64,000 nt of DNA from an uncultured Verrucomicrobiota bacterium (GTDB lineage Bacteria > Verrucomicrobiota > Kiritimatiellia > CAIQIC01 > Lenti-01). The notes beneath the pieces were generated by a model that was not told the DNA's origin, made no database searches, and saw only the letters and a program-made list of their open reading frames with translations. The stretch is from assembly GCA_937860055.1 (NCBI GenBank), contig CALMBO010000026.1:62001-126000 (forward strand), read 5' to 3'. Numbering within the stretch: the first letter of the stretch is position 1; every line of letters begins with the position of its first letter. Shown in pieces: positions 35,846 to 47,484 of the stretch. Position numbers and translations under genes: made by a program.

Positions 35846-37012
35846 TTATTTGAAGCAGAGGCGGGAGATGAGGGCGTTGAAGTCCTCCTCGCCGCTGAGC
35901 AGTTCGATTTCGACGCGGAGGAAGTAGACGGGGATGTCGCGGCGCTCGACGAAGGGGAGGCGGACGGCGTCCTTTTCCGTGGTGATGATGGCCTCGGCAC
36001 CGCGGTCGCGGGCGGCGTTGATGGCGTCGAGGATCTCCTGCTGGGTGTAGCGATGGTGGTCGGCGAAGCGCTTGCGGTGGACGAGTTCGCCGCCGAGGCG
36101 CTCGATGGATTCCTCGAAGCCGCGCGGCGCGGCGATGCCGGAGAGGGCGGCGATCTTGCGGCCGCGGAAGAAATCCAGCGGCTGGCGCCCGCCCGTGAAG
36201 ACGTCCTGGAAATGGCGCGGGGTATGGCGGCATTCGGCGATTTCCGCCTTGTCGTTCAGCGCGCGGATCCGCTCGCGCAGCTCGGGGGAGCCGTCGCCGG
36301 GGGACTTGGTGATGAAGATGAAGGTGGCGCGGCTGAGGTGGCGGACGGATTCGCGCAGGAGGCCGCGGGGGAGGACGAAGCCGTTGTCGAAGGGGTTGGT
36401 GCGGTCGACGAGCACGATGTCGACGCGGTGCTTGAGCTTCAGGTATTGGAATCCATCGTCGAGGATGAGGGTGTCGCAACCGAGCTTCTGGATGGCGTGG
36501 CGGCCGGCCTTGACGCGGTCCTTGTCCACGAGCACGCAGACCTCGGGGAGGTTGGAGGCGAGCATGTAGGGTTCGTCGCCGCCCATTTCGGAATCGAGGA
36601 GGAGGCGGCTGCCGTCGGAAACGACGCGGGGGGGCTCCTGCGCGGGGGACTTGAAGGTGAGGACGTTCAGGATCTTCTCGGACAGCGGCATCTCGGCCTT
36701 CTTGTAGCCGCGGCTGAGGATGGCGACCTTGCGGCCGTTCTGCCGGAGGGCGCGGGCGAAGACCTCCACGACGGGGGTCTTGCCGGTGCCGCCGACGGTG
36801 AGGTTGCCGATGCTGATGACCTGGCAGCCGAGCGTGGTGGAGCGGATGATGCGGTGTTCGAACAGCGCCAGCCGCATGTTCATGATGAAACTGTAGAGAC
36901 GCGACAGGCACTTGAGCAGGAAGCGGAGGAAGTTGGGCCACGCGCCGCGGAAGCGGTCGGAAATCACCGCCAGGATGAAGATTTCGAATTTTTCGCGGGA
37001 GGACCGGGCCAT
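35846..37012 (-). CDS. lpxK: tetraacyldisaccharide 4'-kinase LpxK
   Basis: The 388-residue enzyme phosphorylates the lipid A precursor at the 4' position on the inner membrane, so the cell makes LPS. It has an N-terminal membrane-associated helix, [15 protein letters not shown] (P-loop, near residues 66-80), the DDGFQ motif near 185 and [10 protein letters not shown] near 345. It is somewhat longer than E. coli LpxK. The ATG at 37012 lacks a Shine-Dalgarno site, and a promoter places the transcript start at the start codon. Confidence 0.93.
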   Translation of the reverse strand: MARSSREKFEIFILAVISDRFRGAWPNFLRFLLKCLSRLYSFIMNMRLALFEHRIIRSTTLGCQVISIGNLTVGGTGKTPVVEVFARALRQNGRKVAILSRGYKKAEMPLSEKILNVLTFKSPAQEPPRVVSDGSRLLLDSEMGGDEPYMLASNLPEVCVLVDKDRVKAGRHAIQKLGCDTLILDDGFQYLKLKHRVDIVLVDRTNPFDNGFVLPRGLLRESVRHLSRATFIFITKSPGDGSPELRERIRALNDKAEIAECRHTPRHFQDVFTGGRQPLDFFRGRKIAALSGIAAPRGFEESIERLGGELVHRKRFADHHRYTQQEILDAINAARDRGAEAIITTEKDAVRLPFVERRDIPVYFLRVEIELLSGEEDFNALISRLCFK

Positions 37013-37018
37013 AGGGGG

Positions 37019-37048
37019 ACTATGGCGGGAGAAGGGCGCGCAGGTCAA
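37019..37048 (-). promoter_or_regulatory. promoter for lpxK, probably leaderless
   Basis: On the minus strand TTGACC (37048-37043), 18-bp spacer, CATAGT (37024-37019). The -10 ends 6 bases before the lpxK ATG, and no Shine-Dalgarno site is present. Confidence 0.55.
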
Positions 37049-37084
37049 GTGCGGGGAACCGGCGGCGCCTTTCCGGAACGGAGG

Positions 37085-38050
37085 CTAGGATCGGGGGCGG
37101 AAGAGGAAAAGGAGGCCGCCGAAGAGGGACCAGAGCGTGGCGGCGAGATAGCCGAGAAGAGAGAGCAGGAGGGCGGGACCGGGGGCGACGCCCCAGGGAT
37201 GGAGGAGCTGGATGTAGAGGCCCTCGCGGACGCCGAGGCTGCCGGGGGTGAGGGGGATGGCGGCGAGGACGGTGATGACGGGGAACACGGCGAGGAGGTC
37301 GGGGAAGGCGATGGGAGTGTCCAGGGCGCGGGCGAGGGCGGCGGTGGCGGCGGCGAGAAGGAGAAGGTTGGCCATGGAGAGCAGGGCAGGAACCAGGAGG
37401 CGCCGGGTGTTTTGGCGAAAGAGGTAAAGGGCGTCGTAGGCGCGGCGGAAAAGAGGGCCGGTGCGGCCGTGGCGCTGCCATCGCTCCAGCCAGGGAATCC
37501 GCTCGAAGAGATTGAGGGTGAAGAACAGGGCCAGGAAGGCAAGGGTGGCTAAGAGGAACAGGGCCATCAGGACGAGCGGGAAACGGGTCTCCCCGTGGCC
37601 GGCGAATGCGCGGATCCGGGGAAGGAGAAGGCCGCATCCGAACAGGAGGGTGATGATCAGTCCGATGGCGCGATCGAGGATGACGGACGTGACGGCTTCG
37701 GCGCGTTTTTCGGGATGGTCGTGCGCGGCGAAGATGGCGCGGGCGAGGTCGCCGCCGCAGGCACCGAAGAGGAAGGCATTGAAGAACTGGCCGATGAAGA
37801 AGCCGCGGAAGGTGCGCCCGAAGGAGGCCGGAAGGCCCATGACGCGCAGAATGACATGCCAGCGGATGGCGCCGACGAGAAGGGCGAAGAAGGTGAGGGC
37901 GAGGGCGGCGGCGATCCAGGCGGGATGGGCGCGGATGGGCGCGAGGGCGGCGCGCAGGCCGTCGCCGCCGATGGAATGGGCGAGGAACGCGATCAGGGCG
38001 AGGCCGATGGACAGGCGGAGAGGGAGGGACCAGCGGGCACGGCCGGCCAT
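37085..38050 (-). CDS. LPG-synthase-TM/flippase-like integral membrane protein
   Basis: A 321-residue protein with about eight hydrophobic segments and the family hallmark near residues 84-103 (FFIGQFFNAFLFGACGGDLARA), together with AVTSVILDRAIGL near 117. This domain occurs in MprF-type flippases and in YbhN/AglD-like proteins that act on lipid-linked sugars. It starts 3 bp after the preceding epimerase/reductase gene. The context of nucleotide-sugar genes suggests a lipid-linked glycan or surface-polymer role, which is inference. Confidence 0.8.
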   Translation of the reverse strand: MAGRARWSLPLRLSIGLALIAFLAHSIGGDGLRAALAPIRAHPAWIAAALALTFFALLVGAIRWHVILRVMGLPASFGRTFRGFFIGQFFNAFLFGACGGDLARAIFAAHDHPEKRAEAVTSVILDRAIGLIITLLFGCGLLLPRIRAFAGHGETRFPLVLMALFLLATLAFLALFFTLNLFERIPWLERWQRHGRTGPLFRRAYDALYLFRQNTRRLLVPALLSMANLLLLAAATAALARALDTPIAFPDLLAVFPVITVLAAIPLTPGSLGVREGLYIQLLHPWGVAPGPALLLSLLGYLAATLWSLFGGLLFLFRPRS

Positions 38051-38053
38051 GGA

Positions 38054-38986
38054 TCAGGCTCCGGCGCGGCGGCGGGCAAGGGTGTCGGCGTAGACAGCCT
38101 CGAGGGTCTGGCGGAGGGGGATTTCCGGCTTCCAGCCGACGTGGGCGAGGATGCGGGCGGTGTTGTAGGTGGGGCGGTTCTCGTTGGGGCGGAAGAGGAC
38201 GGGATCGACTTCGATCTGCGGACGGACCTTGGCGATGTCGCAGAGGGTGTCGAGGATCTCGCGGACGGGGATCATGCGGCCGGAGGCGATGTTGTAGGCG
38301 TTCCCGGAATGGCCCTGCTCGAGGAGGCGGACATAGGCGCGGGCGACGTCGCGGACATCCGTGAAGTCGCGGCGCTGGTCGAGGTTGCCGACGCGCATGA
38401 CGGACTTGGAGCCGGCGGCGATGTCGGCCAGCTGCGCGGCGAAGGAGGAGGAGACGAAATCCTTGGATTGGCCGGCGCCGATGTGGTTGGAGGGCCGGGC
38501 AACCATGGCATCGAGGTGGTGATGCGCGGCGTAGAGGAGGGCGGCATGGTCGGCGGCGGCCTTGGCGACGCCATAGATGTTGTCGGGGCGGTAGGGGGCG
38601 TCCTCGGCGAGGGGGGCGGGGGCGGGATGGGAGCCATAGACTTCGGCGGAGGTGACGACGAGGATGCGCATGGGGCGGCCCTGCCGCCGGATGGCATCGA
38701 GGAGGTTCAAGGTGCCGATGGTGTTGACGGAGAAGACGAGCTGCGGCTCCGTCCAGCCGAGGGGGACGAAGGCGATGCCGCCCAGATGCAGGACGGCATC
38801 GGGGCGGACGGTTTCCAGGGCGCCGGCGATGGAAGCGAGGTCGCGGACATCGATTTCCACGCAGGGGCAGGGGCCGTGGGGGGGGCAGACCAGATCGCCG
38901 CCCACCACCTCGTGGCCGGACTGCCTCAAGGCGGCGATGGCATGCCGTCCCGCGAATCCATTGCAACCGGTGACGAAGACTTTCAT
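38054..38986 (-). CDS. NAD-dependent epimerase/reductase, GDP-4-keto-6-deoxymannose reductase-like
   Basis: The 310-residue short-chain dehydrogenase has the N-terminal GCNGFAGRHA, catalytic Ser/Thr at TSAEVYG near residues 112-118, and YGVAK (Tyr-x3-Lys) near 138. RPSNHIGAGQ near 163 and the pattern of RRDFTDVRDVARAY near 205 are like those of Rmd, the enzyme that turns GDP-4-keto-6-deoxymannose into GDP-D-rhamnose. The upstream gene is gmd, which makes that substrate. A GDP-fucose-type or other 4-reductase is the alternative. No ribosome site is obvious. Confidence 0.8.
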   Translation of the reverse strand: MKVFVTGCNGFAGRHAIAALRQSGHEVVGGDLVCPPHGPCPCVEIDVRDLASIAGALETVRPDAVLHLGGIAFVPLGWTEPQLVFSVNTIGTLNLLDAIRRQGRPMRILVVTSAEVYGSHPAPAPLAEDAPYRPDNIYGVAKAAADHAALLYAAHHHLDAMVARPSNHIGAGQSKDFVSSSFAAQLADIAAGSKSVMRVGNLDQRRDFTDVRDVARAYVRLLEQGHSGNAYNIASGRMIPVREILDTLCDIAKVRPQIEVDPVLFRPNENRPTYNTARILAHVGWKPEIPLRQTLEAVYADTLARRRAGA

Positions 38987-39005
38987 GGAAGAGGGCTCGG
39001 GGTTC

Positions 39006-39092
39006 GGGATTCAGGGTTCGGGGGGACGCCGGAAACAAACGCTGAAATATACCCGCGCATCTGGTTTTCCTGAACTCTGAACCCTGATTCCC
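39006..39092. repeat. 14-bp inverted repeat between gmd and the reductase gene
   Basis: GGGATTCAGGGTTC (39006-39019) and GAACCCTGATTCCC (39079-39092) are inverted copies with one mismatch, 59 bp apart. Neighbouring bases also repeat GGGTTC. The 109-bp gap holds nothing else recognisable. Confidence 0.55.
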
Positions 39093-39095
39093 TGC

Positions 39096-41013
<1,918 letters not shown>

Positions 41014-41017
<4 letters not shown>

Positions 41018-43110
41018 TTCTCCGCCTGGGCCTGGATGGCGGTGATGGCCACCGTGTTGACGATGTCGGTGACGGTGCAGCCGCGGGAGAGGTCGTTGAC
41101 GGGTTTGCGGAGGCCCTGGATGACGGGGCCGATGGCGACGGCGCCGGCGGAGCGCTGGACGGCCTTGTAGGTGTTGTTGCCGGTGTTGAGGTCGGGGAAG
41201 ATGAAGACGGTGGCGCGTCCGGCGACCTTCGAATCGGGCATCTTGGTGCGGGCGACGCCGGCGTCGATGGCGGCATCGTACTGGATGGGACCTTCGATGG
41301 GGAGCTCGGGCGCCATCTTGCGGGCGAGTTCGGTCGCTTCGCGCACGCGGTCGACATCCGCGCCGCCGCCGGAAGCGCCGGTGGAGTAGGACAGCATCGC
41401 CACGCGCGGCTCCACGCCGAAGGTCTGCGCCGTGCGGGCGGAGGTGACGGCAATCTCGGCGAGCTGCTGGGCCGTGGGGTTGGGATTGATGGCGCAATCG
41501 CCGTAGACCAGCACGCGGTCCTTCAGGCACATCAGGAAGACGGACGAGACGATGGAGAAGCCGGGCTTGGTGCGGATGAACTGGAGGGCGGGGCGGACGG
41601 TGTGGGCCGTGGTGTTGATGGAGCCGGAGACCATGCCGTCGGCCAGCCCCTTGTAGACCATCATGGTGCCGAAGTAGGACGGGTCGGCCATGATGGTTTC
41701 GGCCATGTCGGGGGTCACGCCCTTTTCCTTGCGCAGCTCGTAGTAGGTGCTGACGAAGTCGCGGAAGTGGGGGGACTGGACGGGCTGGACGATCTCGACG
41801 CCGGGCAGGTTGAGGCCGAGGTGCGAGATCTTGTTGCGGATCTTCTGCTCGCTGCCCAGCAGGACGACATCGGCGATGCCGCGGAGAAGCACCTGTTCGG
41901 CGGCATAGAGGATGCGGTCCTCCTCGCCCTCGGGCAGGACGATGCGCTGCCGGGGCGACTGGGCGCGCTGGATGAGGCCGAACTCGAACATCTTGGGCGT
42001 GACCACGCCGGTCTTGGCGGTCTTCAGCAGATCCACAAGTTTCTGGGTGTCCACGCGCGATTCGAAGAGGGCGAGGGCAGTGGTGATCTTGCGGGTGGCG
42101 CCCGGATAGATGCGCGAATGGATGCGGGAGACGGCGGTGACGGCTTCGAAGGTGGTGCAGGGCACGGACAGGACGGGGACCATGTTCTTCACCTCCTTGA
42201 GGAGGGAGGAGACCGCGCCGGAAGGCTTGAATCCATTGGTCAGGACGATGCCGGCGATGTTGACCGGCTTGGCGGAGTTGAGCTTGAGCATCACGCCCAG
42301 CAGGTTGCCGAAGCGGTCGCCGGAGATGAACAGCAGCGCGCCGTCGCGGAGCTGGGAGAGGAAGATTTCCGGGGAGGAATCCGCCACGCTGAACGAGGTG
42401 GCCTGGAGGGAGTCGAGGAGGTCGGAGCGGTAGAAGGTCTCGGCGTGGAGGACATGGGCGACCTCGGACATCATGGGCGCGGCCAGGAGCGGATCCTCGG
42501 GAAGGGCGAAGATGGGCAGGTCCGTGTGCCGCGAGGCCCGCAGGAAGGCGGGCAGTTCGTCGATGCGTTCGGCGGGAAAGCGGTTCAGGATGGCGGCGAA
42601 CACCTTGCAATCGCCTTCCTGGAAGCTCTGCACGGCGAAATCCAGGCCGGCCATCTGCCCGTCCTTGCCGATCTTGTGGCCATCGACGACCAGCAGGACC
42701 GGCGCGTCGATGTTGCGGGCGATTTCGGCGTTGATGTTGAATTCGAAGGCGGAGGTTTCCCCCTCGAAATCGGAGCCTTCGCAGACGACGAAGTCGAAGC
42801 GGGCGGCAACGGCATTGTAGCGGGCCAGGATGCCGTCGAGGAGGGCGGAGGTCTTGCCGGCGCGGATGAGCTCGCCGGCCTCCCGGCTGGTATAGGCGAA
42901 GGCCTGTTCATAGGGCAGGTCGAGACGGAAATGGCTGGTGATCAGCGCGATGTCGTTGTCGCGCTCGGGGCTGCTGCGTTCGGCGGAGATGATGGGGCGG
43001 AAGAACCCGACATGGCCGACCTTCTTGACCATCATTTCCATCACGCCCAGGGCGATCGCGGATTTTCCGCTGCTGGACTCCGTTGCGGCGATATAGACGT
43101 TGCGGGACAT
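41014..43110 (-). CDS. pta: phosphate acetyltransferase, long form
   Basis: The 698-residue protein is the three-domain Pta: an N-terminal BioD-like P-loop domain (ATESSSGKSAIALG near residues 8-21), a central DRTGG-type domain, and the C-terminal catalytic PTA domain with LPEGEEDRILYAAE near 395 and the end region SRGCTVTDIVNTVAITA. It converts acetyl-CoA and phosphate to acetyl-phosphate and CoA, usually with AckA for ATP formation. ackA is not beside it here. It has a good promoter and AAAGG before the start. Confidence 0.95.
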
Positions 43111-43163
43111 CGGACAGACCTTTCGAAGAGTGAAATCCTGGGAGGGTTGAACTAATGGGAAGC

Positions 43164-43192
43164 ATCTTAGCGAATCGGCCTTTCCGAATCAA
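43164..43192 (-). promoter_or_regulatory. promoter for the pta operon
   Basis: On the minus strand TTGATT (43192-43187), 17-bp spacer, TAAGAT (43169-43164), about 50 bp before the pta start. Confidence 0.65.
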
Positions 43193-43223
43193 GAAAACCC
43201 GGTGCTGGCGGCCGCAAATTGGA

Positions 43224-43252
43224 TTGCCCGGGGGCAGGGCGTCTGATAAAAC
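43224..43252 (+). promoter_or_regulatory. candidate promoter for the galE run, short or no leader
   Basis: TTGCCC at 43224-43229, 17-bp spacer, TAAAAC at 43247-43252. The -10 ends 9 bases before the galE ATG, and no Shine-Dalgarno site is present. Confidence 0.45.
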
Positions 43253-43261
43253 GAAAATCTA

Positions 43262-44236
43262 ATGAAGATATTGCTCACAGGCGGTTCAGGCTACATCGGC
43301 AGCGTGACGACGGAATTGCTGTGCGACGATGGCCACGAGGTGGTGGTGTTCGACAATCTCGAGCGCGGCCACCGCGAAGCGGTCGATCCCCGGGCGCGCC
43401 TGGTGGCGGGCGATTTGCGCGAACCGGCCGGCATTCGCGACGTCATGCGCGAGGCCAAGCCCGACGCGGTGGTGCATTTCGCCGCCTATGCCCTGGTGGG
43501 CGAGTCCATGCAGGATCCGCACAAGTACTTCGAGAACAATGTCGGCGGCGGCTTGAACCTGCTGGATGCCATGCTCCGCACCGGCGTGAAGAAGATCATC
43601 TTTTCCTCCACCTGCGCGACCTACGGCCAGCCCGAGACGATGCCCATGACCGAGGCGATGCCCCAGCGCCCGACCAATCCCTACGGCGAATCCAAGCTGA
43701 TGTTCGAGACGGCCTTGCGGTGGGAACAGGAGCGGCGCGGCATCCAGCCGGTGTTCCTGCGCTATTTCAACGCCTGCGGGGCCACGGAGAAGTACGGCGA
43801 GGACCACGAGCCCGAGACGCACATCATCCCCAACGTCCTGAAGGTGGCGCTGGGCCAGGCGAAGGCCGTGCCCGTCTTCGGCGACGACTACGACACGCCC
43901 GATGGCACCTGCATCCGCGACTACATCCACATCGTGGATCTGGCCCGGGCCCACATTCTCGCGCTCGAAAAGGACGTGGCCGGGCCCTTCAACCTGGGCA
44001 CCGGCACCGGTTTCTCCGTGCAGCAGGTGGTTGAGACCTGCCGCGAGGTGACGGGCCATCCCATACCCGTGGCCATTTCCCCGCGCCGTCCCGGCGATCC
44101 TGCCTGCCTGGTGGCGGGCGCGGCCAAGGCGAAGGATGTCCTGGGCTGGAAGCCTCAATATCCGGATTTGAAAACGATCGTGCAGCATGCGTGGAATTGG
44201 CACCGCGCGCATCCGCATGGATATGGGAAGAAGTGA
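43262..44236 (+). CDS. galE: UDP-glucose 4-epimerase
   Basis: The 324-residue extended short-chain dehydrogenase interconverts UDP-glucose and UDP-galactose. It has GGSGYIGSVTTELL near residues 7-20, FSSTCATYGQP near 118 with the catalytic Ser/Thr, NPYGESK near 140 with Tyr-x3-Lys, and RYFNACGA near 168. Length is normal for bacterial GalE. It leads a seven-gene run of tightly packed plus-strand genes that includes secretion and polysaccharide export functions, so UDP-galactose may feed a surface polymer. Confidence 0.93.
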   Translation: MKILLTGGSGYIGSVTTELLCDDGHEVVVFDNLERGHREAVDPRARLVAGDLREPAGIRDVMREAKPDAVVHFAAYALVGESMQDPHKYFENNVGGGLNLLDAMLRTGVKKIIFSSTCATYGQPETMPMTEAMPQRPTNPYGESKLMFETALRWEQERRGIQPVFLRYFNACGATEKYGEDHEPETHIIPNVLKVALGQAKAVPVFGDDYDTPDGTCIRDYIHIVDLARAHILALEKDVAGPFNLGTGTGFSVQQVVETCREVTGHPIPVAISPRRPGDPACLVAGAAKAKDVLGWKPQYPDLKTIVQHAWNWHRAHPHGYGKK

Positions 44237-44237
44237 A

Positions 44238-44618
44238 ATGAGCGAGCTGCCTGTTCAATCCGGCCATTTCAAGGCGGATACCCGCCGGCCCCACAGCCGG
44301 ACCAAGCTGCGGTCCAAGATCCGGCACGTGCTGGCGGTGGCGTCCGGCATGTTTCCCCTGATGGCTTTGTTCATCTACGGCATGTCGCTGTTCCGGCTCA
44401 AGGTGGAGCGCGCGCCCTACCACCGTCTCGCCATCGTTTTCCTGGCTTGCGGCATGGTCACGCTCGTGTTCTATGCCTGGGCCCGTTCCGAGAAGCTTCG
44501 CCGCCGCGAGATCTCCAACCGCAACCGGGAACTGAAATACCGGGAGCGGGAGGAGGCTTTCCGCCGGGAGCAGGAGGAGATCCTGGCCCGGAGGGCGGCG
44601 GGGGCGAAGGAGAACTGA
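44238..44618 (+). CDS. small two-span membrane protein of unknown function
   Basis: A 126-residue protein with a basic N-terminal region, two membrane spans (about residues 35-53 and 63-81) and a highly charged C-terminal helix rich in Arg and Glu. I do not recognise the family. It begins 1 bp after galE and its stop overlaps the start of the GspK-like gene (TGATG). Its place suggests a link to the secretion module that follows. Confidence 0.65.
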   Translation: MSELPVQSGHFKADTRRPHSRTKLRSKIRHVLAVASGMFPLMALFIYGMSLFRLKVERAPYHRLAIVFLACGMVTLVFYAWARSEKLRRREISNRNRELKYREREEAFRREQEEILARRAAGAKEN

Positions 44619-45589
44619 TGTCCCGCCGCCCGGCAGCCCGTTCGGGCATGGCGTTGATCCTGACGCTGGCGGCCATCGTCCTGGCGGGCGGGCTGGCGGT
44701 CTATCTGCAGGCCCGGGCGGTCTCCCGCTCGCGCGCCGAGCAGGCCGAGCTGCTTCGGGAACGGCTCCGGCTGGCCGCCGCGGAAGCCGCGCGCGAAGCG
44801 CTGTGGATCCTGGCCGCCGACGAGGACCTGGCGGTGGACCATCTCGGCGAGGACTGGGCCTCCCCCCGCGAAGCCGTCCGGGCCGACGGGGTCTCGACCT
44901 GGGCGGTGGTCGAGGATGCCGGCCGGTTCTTCAACTGGAACAACCTGTCGATCTCCAACCGGTCTTCGCGCGCCGCCCGCGACATCCTGCTCGATCTCAT
45001 GACGTTCTGCGGCGATTTCAGCCCGGTGGTCCGTGTCGCCGCCCTGGAGGATTTCGTGGATGCGGATGAAGACGGTTCCTATGAAGCCGACTTCTACCGG
45101 GTGGGGGATGCCCCGTTCCGTCCGCCCAACCGCGAACTGTGGGCGCCGGCCGAGCTGCTGCGGGTCCATGATTTCTCCGCGGAAGTCTTCCAGTCCCGTC
45201 CCAAGGCCGGTCCCGACGACCTGTTCGGCGGCGATTTGGCCGCCTCCACGGCGTGCGTGCCCATGCCCCTGAAGGCGGCGGTTCCCGTGAACGTGAACAC
45301 CGCCGGCCGCGACGTGTTGATGGGCGTCACGGGGTTGCAGCAGGAGGCCGCGGTCCGTACGGTGCTGGCCCTGCGGCAGGTGCAGCCGTTCGAATCCCTC
45401 GCGATGATCTTCATGGCGAATCCCGAGCTCGCCGCCGCGCTGGAGGGAACCGTGGCGACGGCCAGCACCTGCTTCCGCGTGCGGGCGCGCGCCTCGATGG
45501 AGGGGATGCACAGCTCCGTCATGGCCTGGGTGGAGCGGGACGCCAAGAAAGGCGACATCCGCATCCTGCAGTGGGTGGAGGAAGGCTGA
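44618..45589 (+). CDS. gspK: type II secretion minor pseudopilin GspK-like protein
   Basis: The 323-residue protein begins with a prepilin-like segment, a short basic leader and then GMALILTLAAIVLAGG (about residues 15-30), without the usual Glu5. The large periplasmic domain contains two SAM-like helix-hairpin regions, with VNVNTAGRDVLMGVTGL near residue 225 as in GspK. GspK caps the pseudopilus tip. It overlaps the gene before it and lies before GspL- and GspM-like genes. Confidence 0.82.
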   Translation: MSRRPAARSGMALILTLAAIVLAGGLAVYLQARAVSRSRAEQAELLRERLRLAAAEAAREALWILAADEDLAVDHLGEDWASPREAVRADGVSTWAVVEDAGRFFNWNNLSISNRSSRAARDILLDLMTFCGDFSPVVRVAALEDFVDADEDGSYEADFYRVGDAPFRPPNRELWAPAELLRVHDFSAEVFQSRPKAGPDDLFGGDLAASTACVPMPLKAAVPVNVNTAGRDVLMGVTGLQQEAAVRTVLALRQVQPFESLAMIFMANPELAAALEGTVATASTCFRVRARASMEGMHSSVMAWVERDAKKGDIRILQWVEEG

Positions 45590-45592
45590 TCC

Positions 45593-46990
45593 ATGGCGGA
45601 GGGCTTCAAGACGGCATACGGGCTGGAGGTGGCCGGGGGGCGCCTGCTCCTGGCCCGCGCCGCCCGCCATGGCGCCGTGCAGGTCGTGCTGGCCGGCGCA
45701 CCGGATTCCGACGAGGCCCGGCGCGCCCTGCAGGCCGTGTCCATCGAAGTGGAGAAAGGCCTCGCTGCGCTGTCCGTTTGCGCGCCGGCGGTCCAGACCG
45801 TCGTCCGCCGCCTCCGCGCCCCCTTCGCCTCGGCGAAGAAGGCCGCCAAGGTGTGGCCCTCGCTGCTGGATGTGGAATTGCCGTTTCCGGTGGAAAGCGC
45901 CATCTGCATCTATGGCGCCCCGCGCATCGAGGACGGCGGGACCGTGGCCGTCGCCTCGGCCATCCGGAAAAGCGACTGGGCGGCGTTTGACGACGGGTGC
46001 CGGGCGTCGGGGTTCGATCCCACCCATGGCGATGCGGAGGCGCTGGCCCTGTGGAGCCAGCAGGCCGTCGAAGCCCCTCCCGTCCGCGGCGGGATGCCGC
46101 GGGCGCTCGTCTGGCTGGGCGCGGACCATGTGACGGTCGTGCGGGGCCGGGGATTGGATTTCATGGCGGCGCATGTCCTTCGCGCCTCTCCCCTGGCGGG
46201 CGATCCGCAGGCGTTCGAGGCATTGTGGGCATCCCGCGCGCGCCAGATCCTGGGCGCCCATCTGGCGGAAACGGGATCGGCGGAAATGGATCTATGGTGG
46301 GCGGGACCCGGCGCCGAGGACGAGGCGCGCGTGGCCCGCCTGCGGCAGATGGTGCCGGCGGAATTTTCCATCCGGCACGAAATCCACCGCCAGCCGGCGT
46401 CTTTTCTGGTCCGGGCCCTGGCGCGCCGTGCCGCAGACGACAGCGGCGTGAATTTCAAGACCGGCGAACGGATGCATCCCGCCTTGGCCCGCGCGCAGGA
46501 AACGGGCCTGAAGCGGGCCTATCTGGGCACCCTCGCCGCCTCTGTCCTCGTCCTGGCGCTGAACGGAGGCGAAAGCCTTCTCCGCGCCCGCCGCGTGGAG
46601 TCGCTGCAGAATCGGCTGACGGCGGCGGCGCAGGCCATCGCGGGGGAGGGCATCCTGCGCGGACAGGAACGCCTGATGGTCGAGCGCGCGATCTCCCTGC
46701 GCGACGAGGAGACGCAGCCTTTCCGGAATGCCTTGGATGCGGACGGCGTCGAAGGACGCCTGGCCCGCGTGGTCGAAGAGGCCGCCGCGCTGGGCATCGA
46801 GATTTCCCGCCTGGCCCTGTCCCCGGCGGCGATATCGATCGAAGGCGCCGCGACCAGCATCCAGGCCGTCGAGGGGCTGTCGGAACGCCTGCGCGGGCAG
46901 GGCTGGTCCATCCAGTCGGACAGTCCGGGGCTCACGCCCGAAGGCCGCCAGCGGTTCATCCTGAAGGGAGCGGCCAGCCATGAAGGGTGA
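45593..46990 (+). CDS. gspL: type II secretion GspL-like inner-membrane protein
   Basis: The 465-residue protein has a cytoplasmic actin-like (PilM/GspL) domain of about 300 residues, a single membrane span (about 306-326), a coiled coil and a small ferredoxin-like periplasmic domain (about 390-465). This order defines GspL, which ties the secretion ATPase GspE to the pseudopilus platform. Sequence conservation is low, so architecture and position carry the call. It overlaps the next gene by 11 bp. Confidence 0.75.
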   Translation: MAEGFKTAYGLEVAGGRLLLARAARHGAVQVVLAGAPDSDEARRALQAVSIEVEKGLAALSVCAPAVQTVVRRLRAPFASAKKAAKVWPSLLDVELPFPVESAICIYGAPRIEDGGTVAVASAIRKSDWAAFDDGCRASGFDPTHGDAEALALWSQQAVEAPPVRGGMPRALVWLGADHVTVVRGRGLDFMAAHVLRASPLAGDPQAFEALWASRARQILGAHLAETGSAEMDLWWAGPGAEDEARVARLRQMVPAEFSIRHEIHRQPASFLVRALARRAADDSGVNFKTGERMHPALARAQETGLKRAYLGTLAASVLVLALNGGESLLRARRVESLQNRLTAAAQAIAGEGILRGQERLMVERAISLRDEETQPFRNALDADGVEGRLARVVEEAAALGIEISRLALSPAAISIEGAATSIQAVEGLSERLRGQGWSIQSDSPGLTPEGRQRFILKGAASHEG

Positions 46991-47468
46991 GCGCATCTGG
47001 AAGGCCGCCGCCCTGGCGCTGGCGGTCCTGGCGGTGGCGGCGACCTTGAACACGCTGCTGTCGGCGAAGCGCCACCGCGAGATCCTGGCCCGCAAGGAGG
47101 CGGATCTGGTCCAGATCCAGTCCCATGCCGGCCGCTGGGAGAAGGAAGACGCCCTGCGCGCCGGGCTGGAAGCCCGGCGGGCGTGGAAGCCGGCAAATCT
47201 GGACGAGGCGGCCACCCGGACCCTGGGTGCGAACATGGCGAAAATCACGCCGCGCCCCGCGGTGTCCGCCGCCGATGGCTGGCAGAGCCGGGAAGTATCC
47301 GTCGATCTGCGCGATGTCTCCTATGGCGAGGCCCTGCTTTTCCTTTCCGCCGCGGCGGAAGTCCAGCCGGCCTGGCGGCTCCGCGAGATCGAGATCAAGC
47401 CCTCCGCCGAGGCGGGGAAGGGGGCGATGACCCTGGTGCTGGAAGCGCTGGAGAAAAAGCAGCCATGA
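46980..47468 (+). CDS. gspM: type II secretion GspM-like protein
   Basis: A 162-residue protein with a short cytoplasmic tail, one span (about residues 8-26), a coiled coil and a ferredoxin-like periplasmic domain (about 85-160), the plan of GspM. It should pair with GspL. Its start overlaps GspL by 11 bp, and its stop is 4-16 bp before the exporter permease gene. Identification rests mainly on architecture and order. Confidence 0.7.
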   Translation: MKGERIWKAAALALAVLAVAATLNTLLSAKRHREILARKEADLVQIQSHAGRWEKEDALRAGLEARRAWKPANLDEAATRTLGANMAKITPRPAVSAADGWQSREVSVDLRDVSYGEALLFLSAAAEVQPAWRLREIEIKPSAEAGKGAMTLVLEALEKKQP

Positions 47469-47484
47469 GGCTATGCTGGCTTCC

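Noticed and set aside
44618-47468. Type IV pilus PilM-N-O genes
   Set aside because: A fused actin-like/periplasmic protein plus a GspK-type tip protein fits type II secretion L-M-K better than separate PilM, PilN and PilO.
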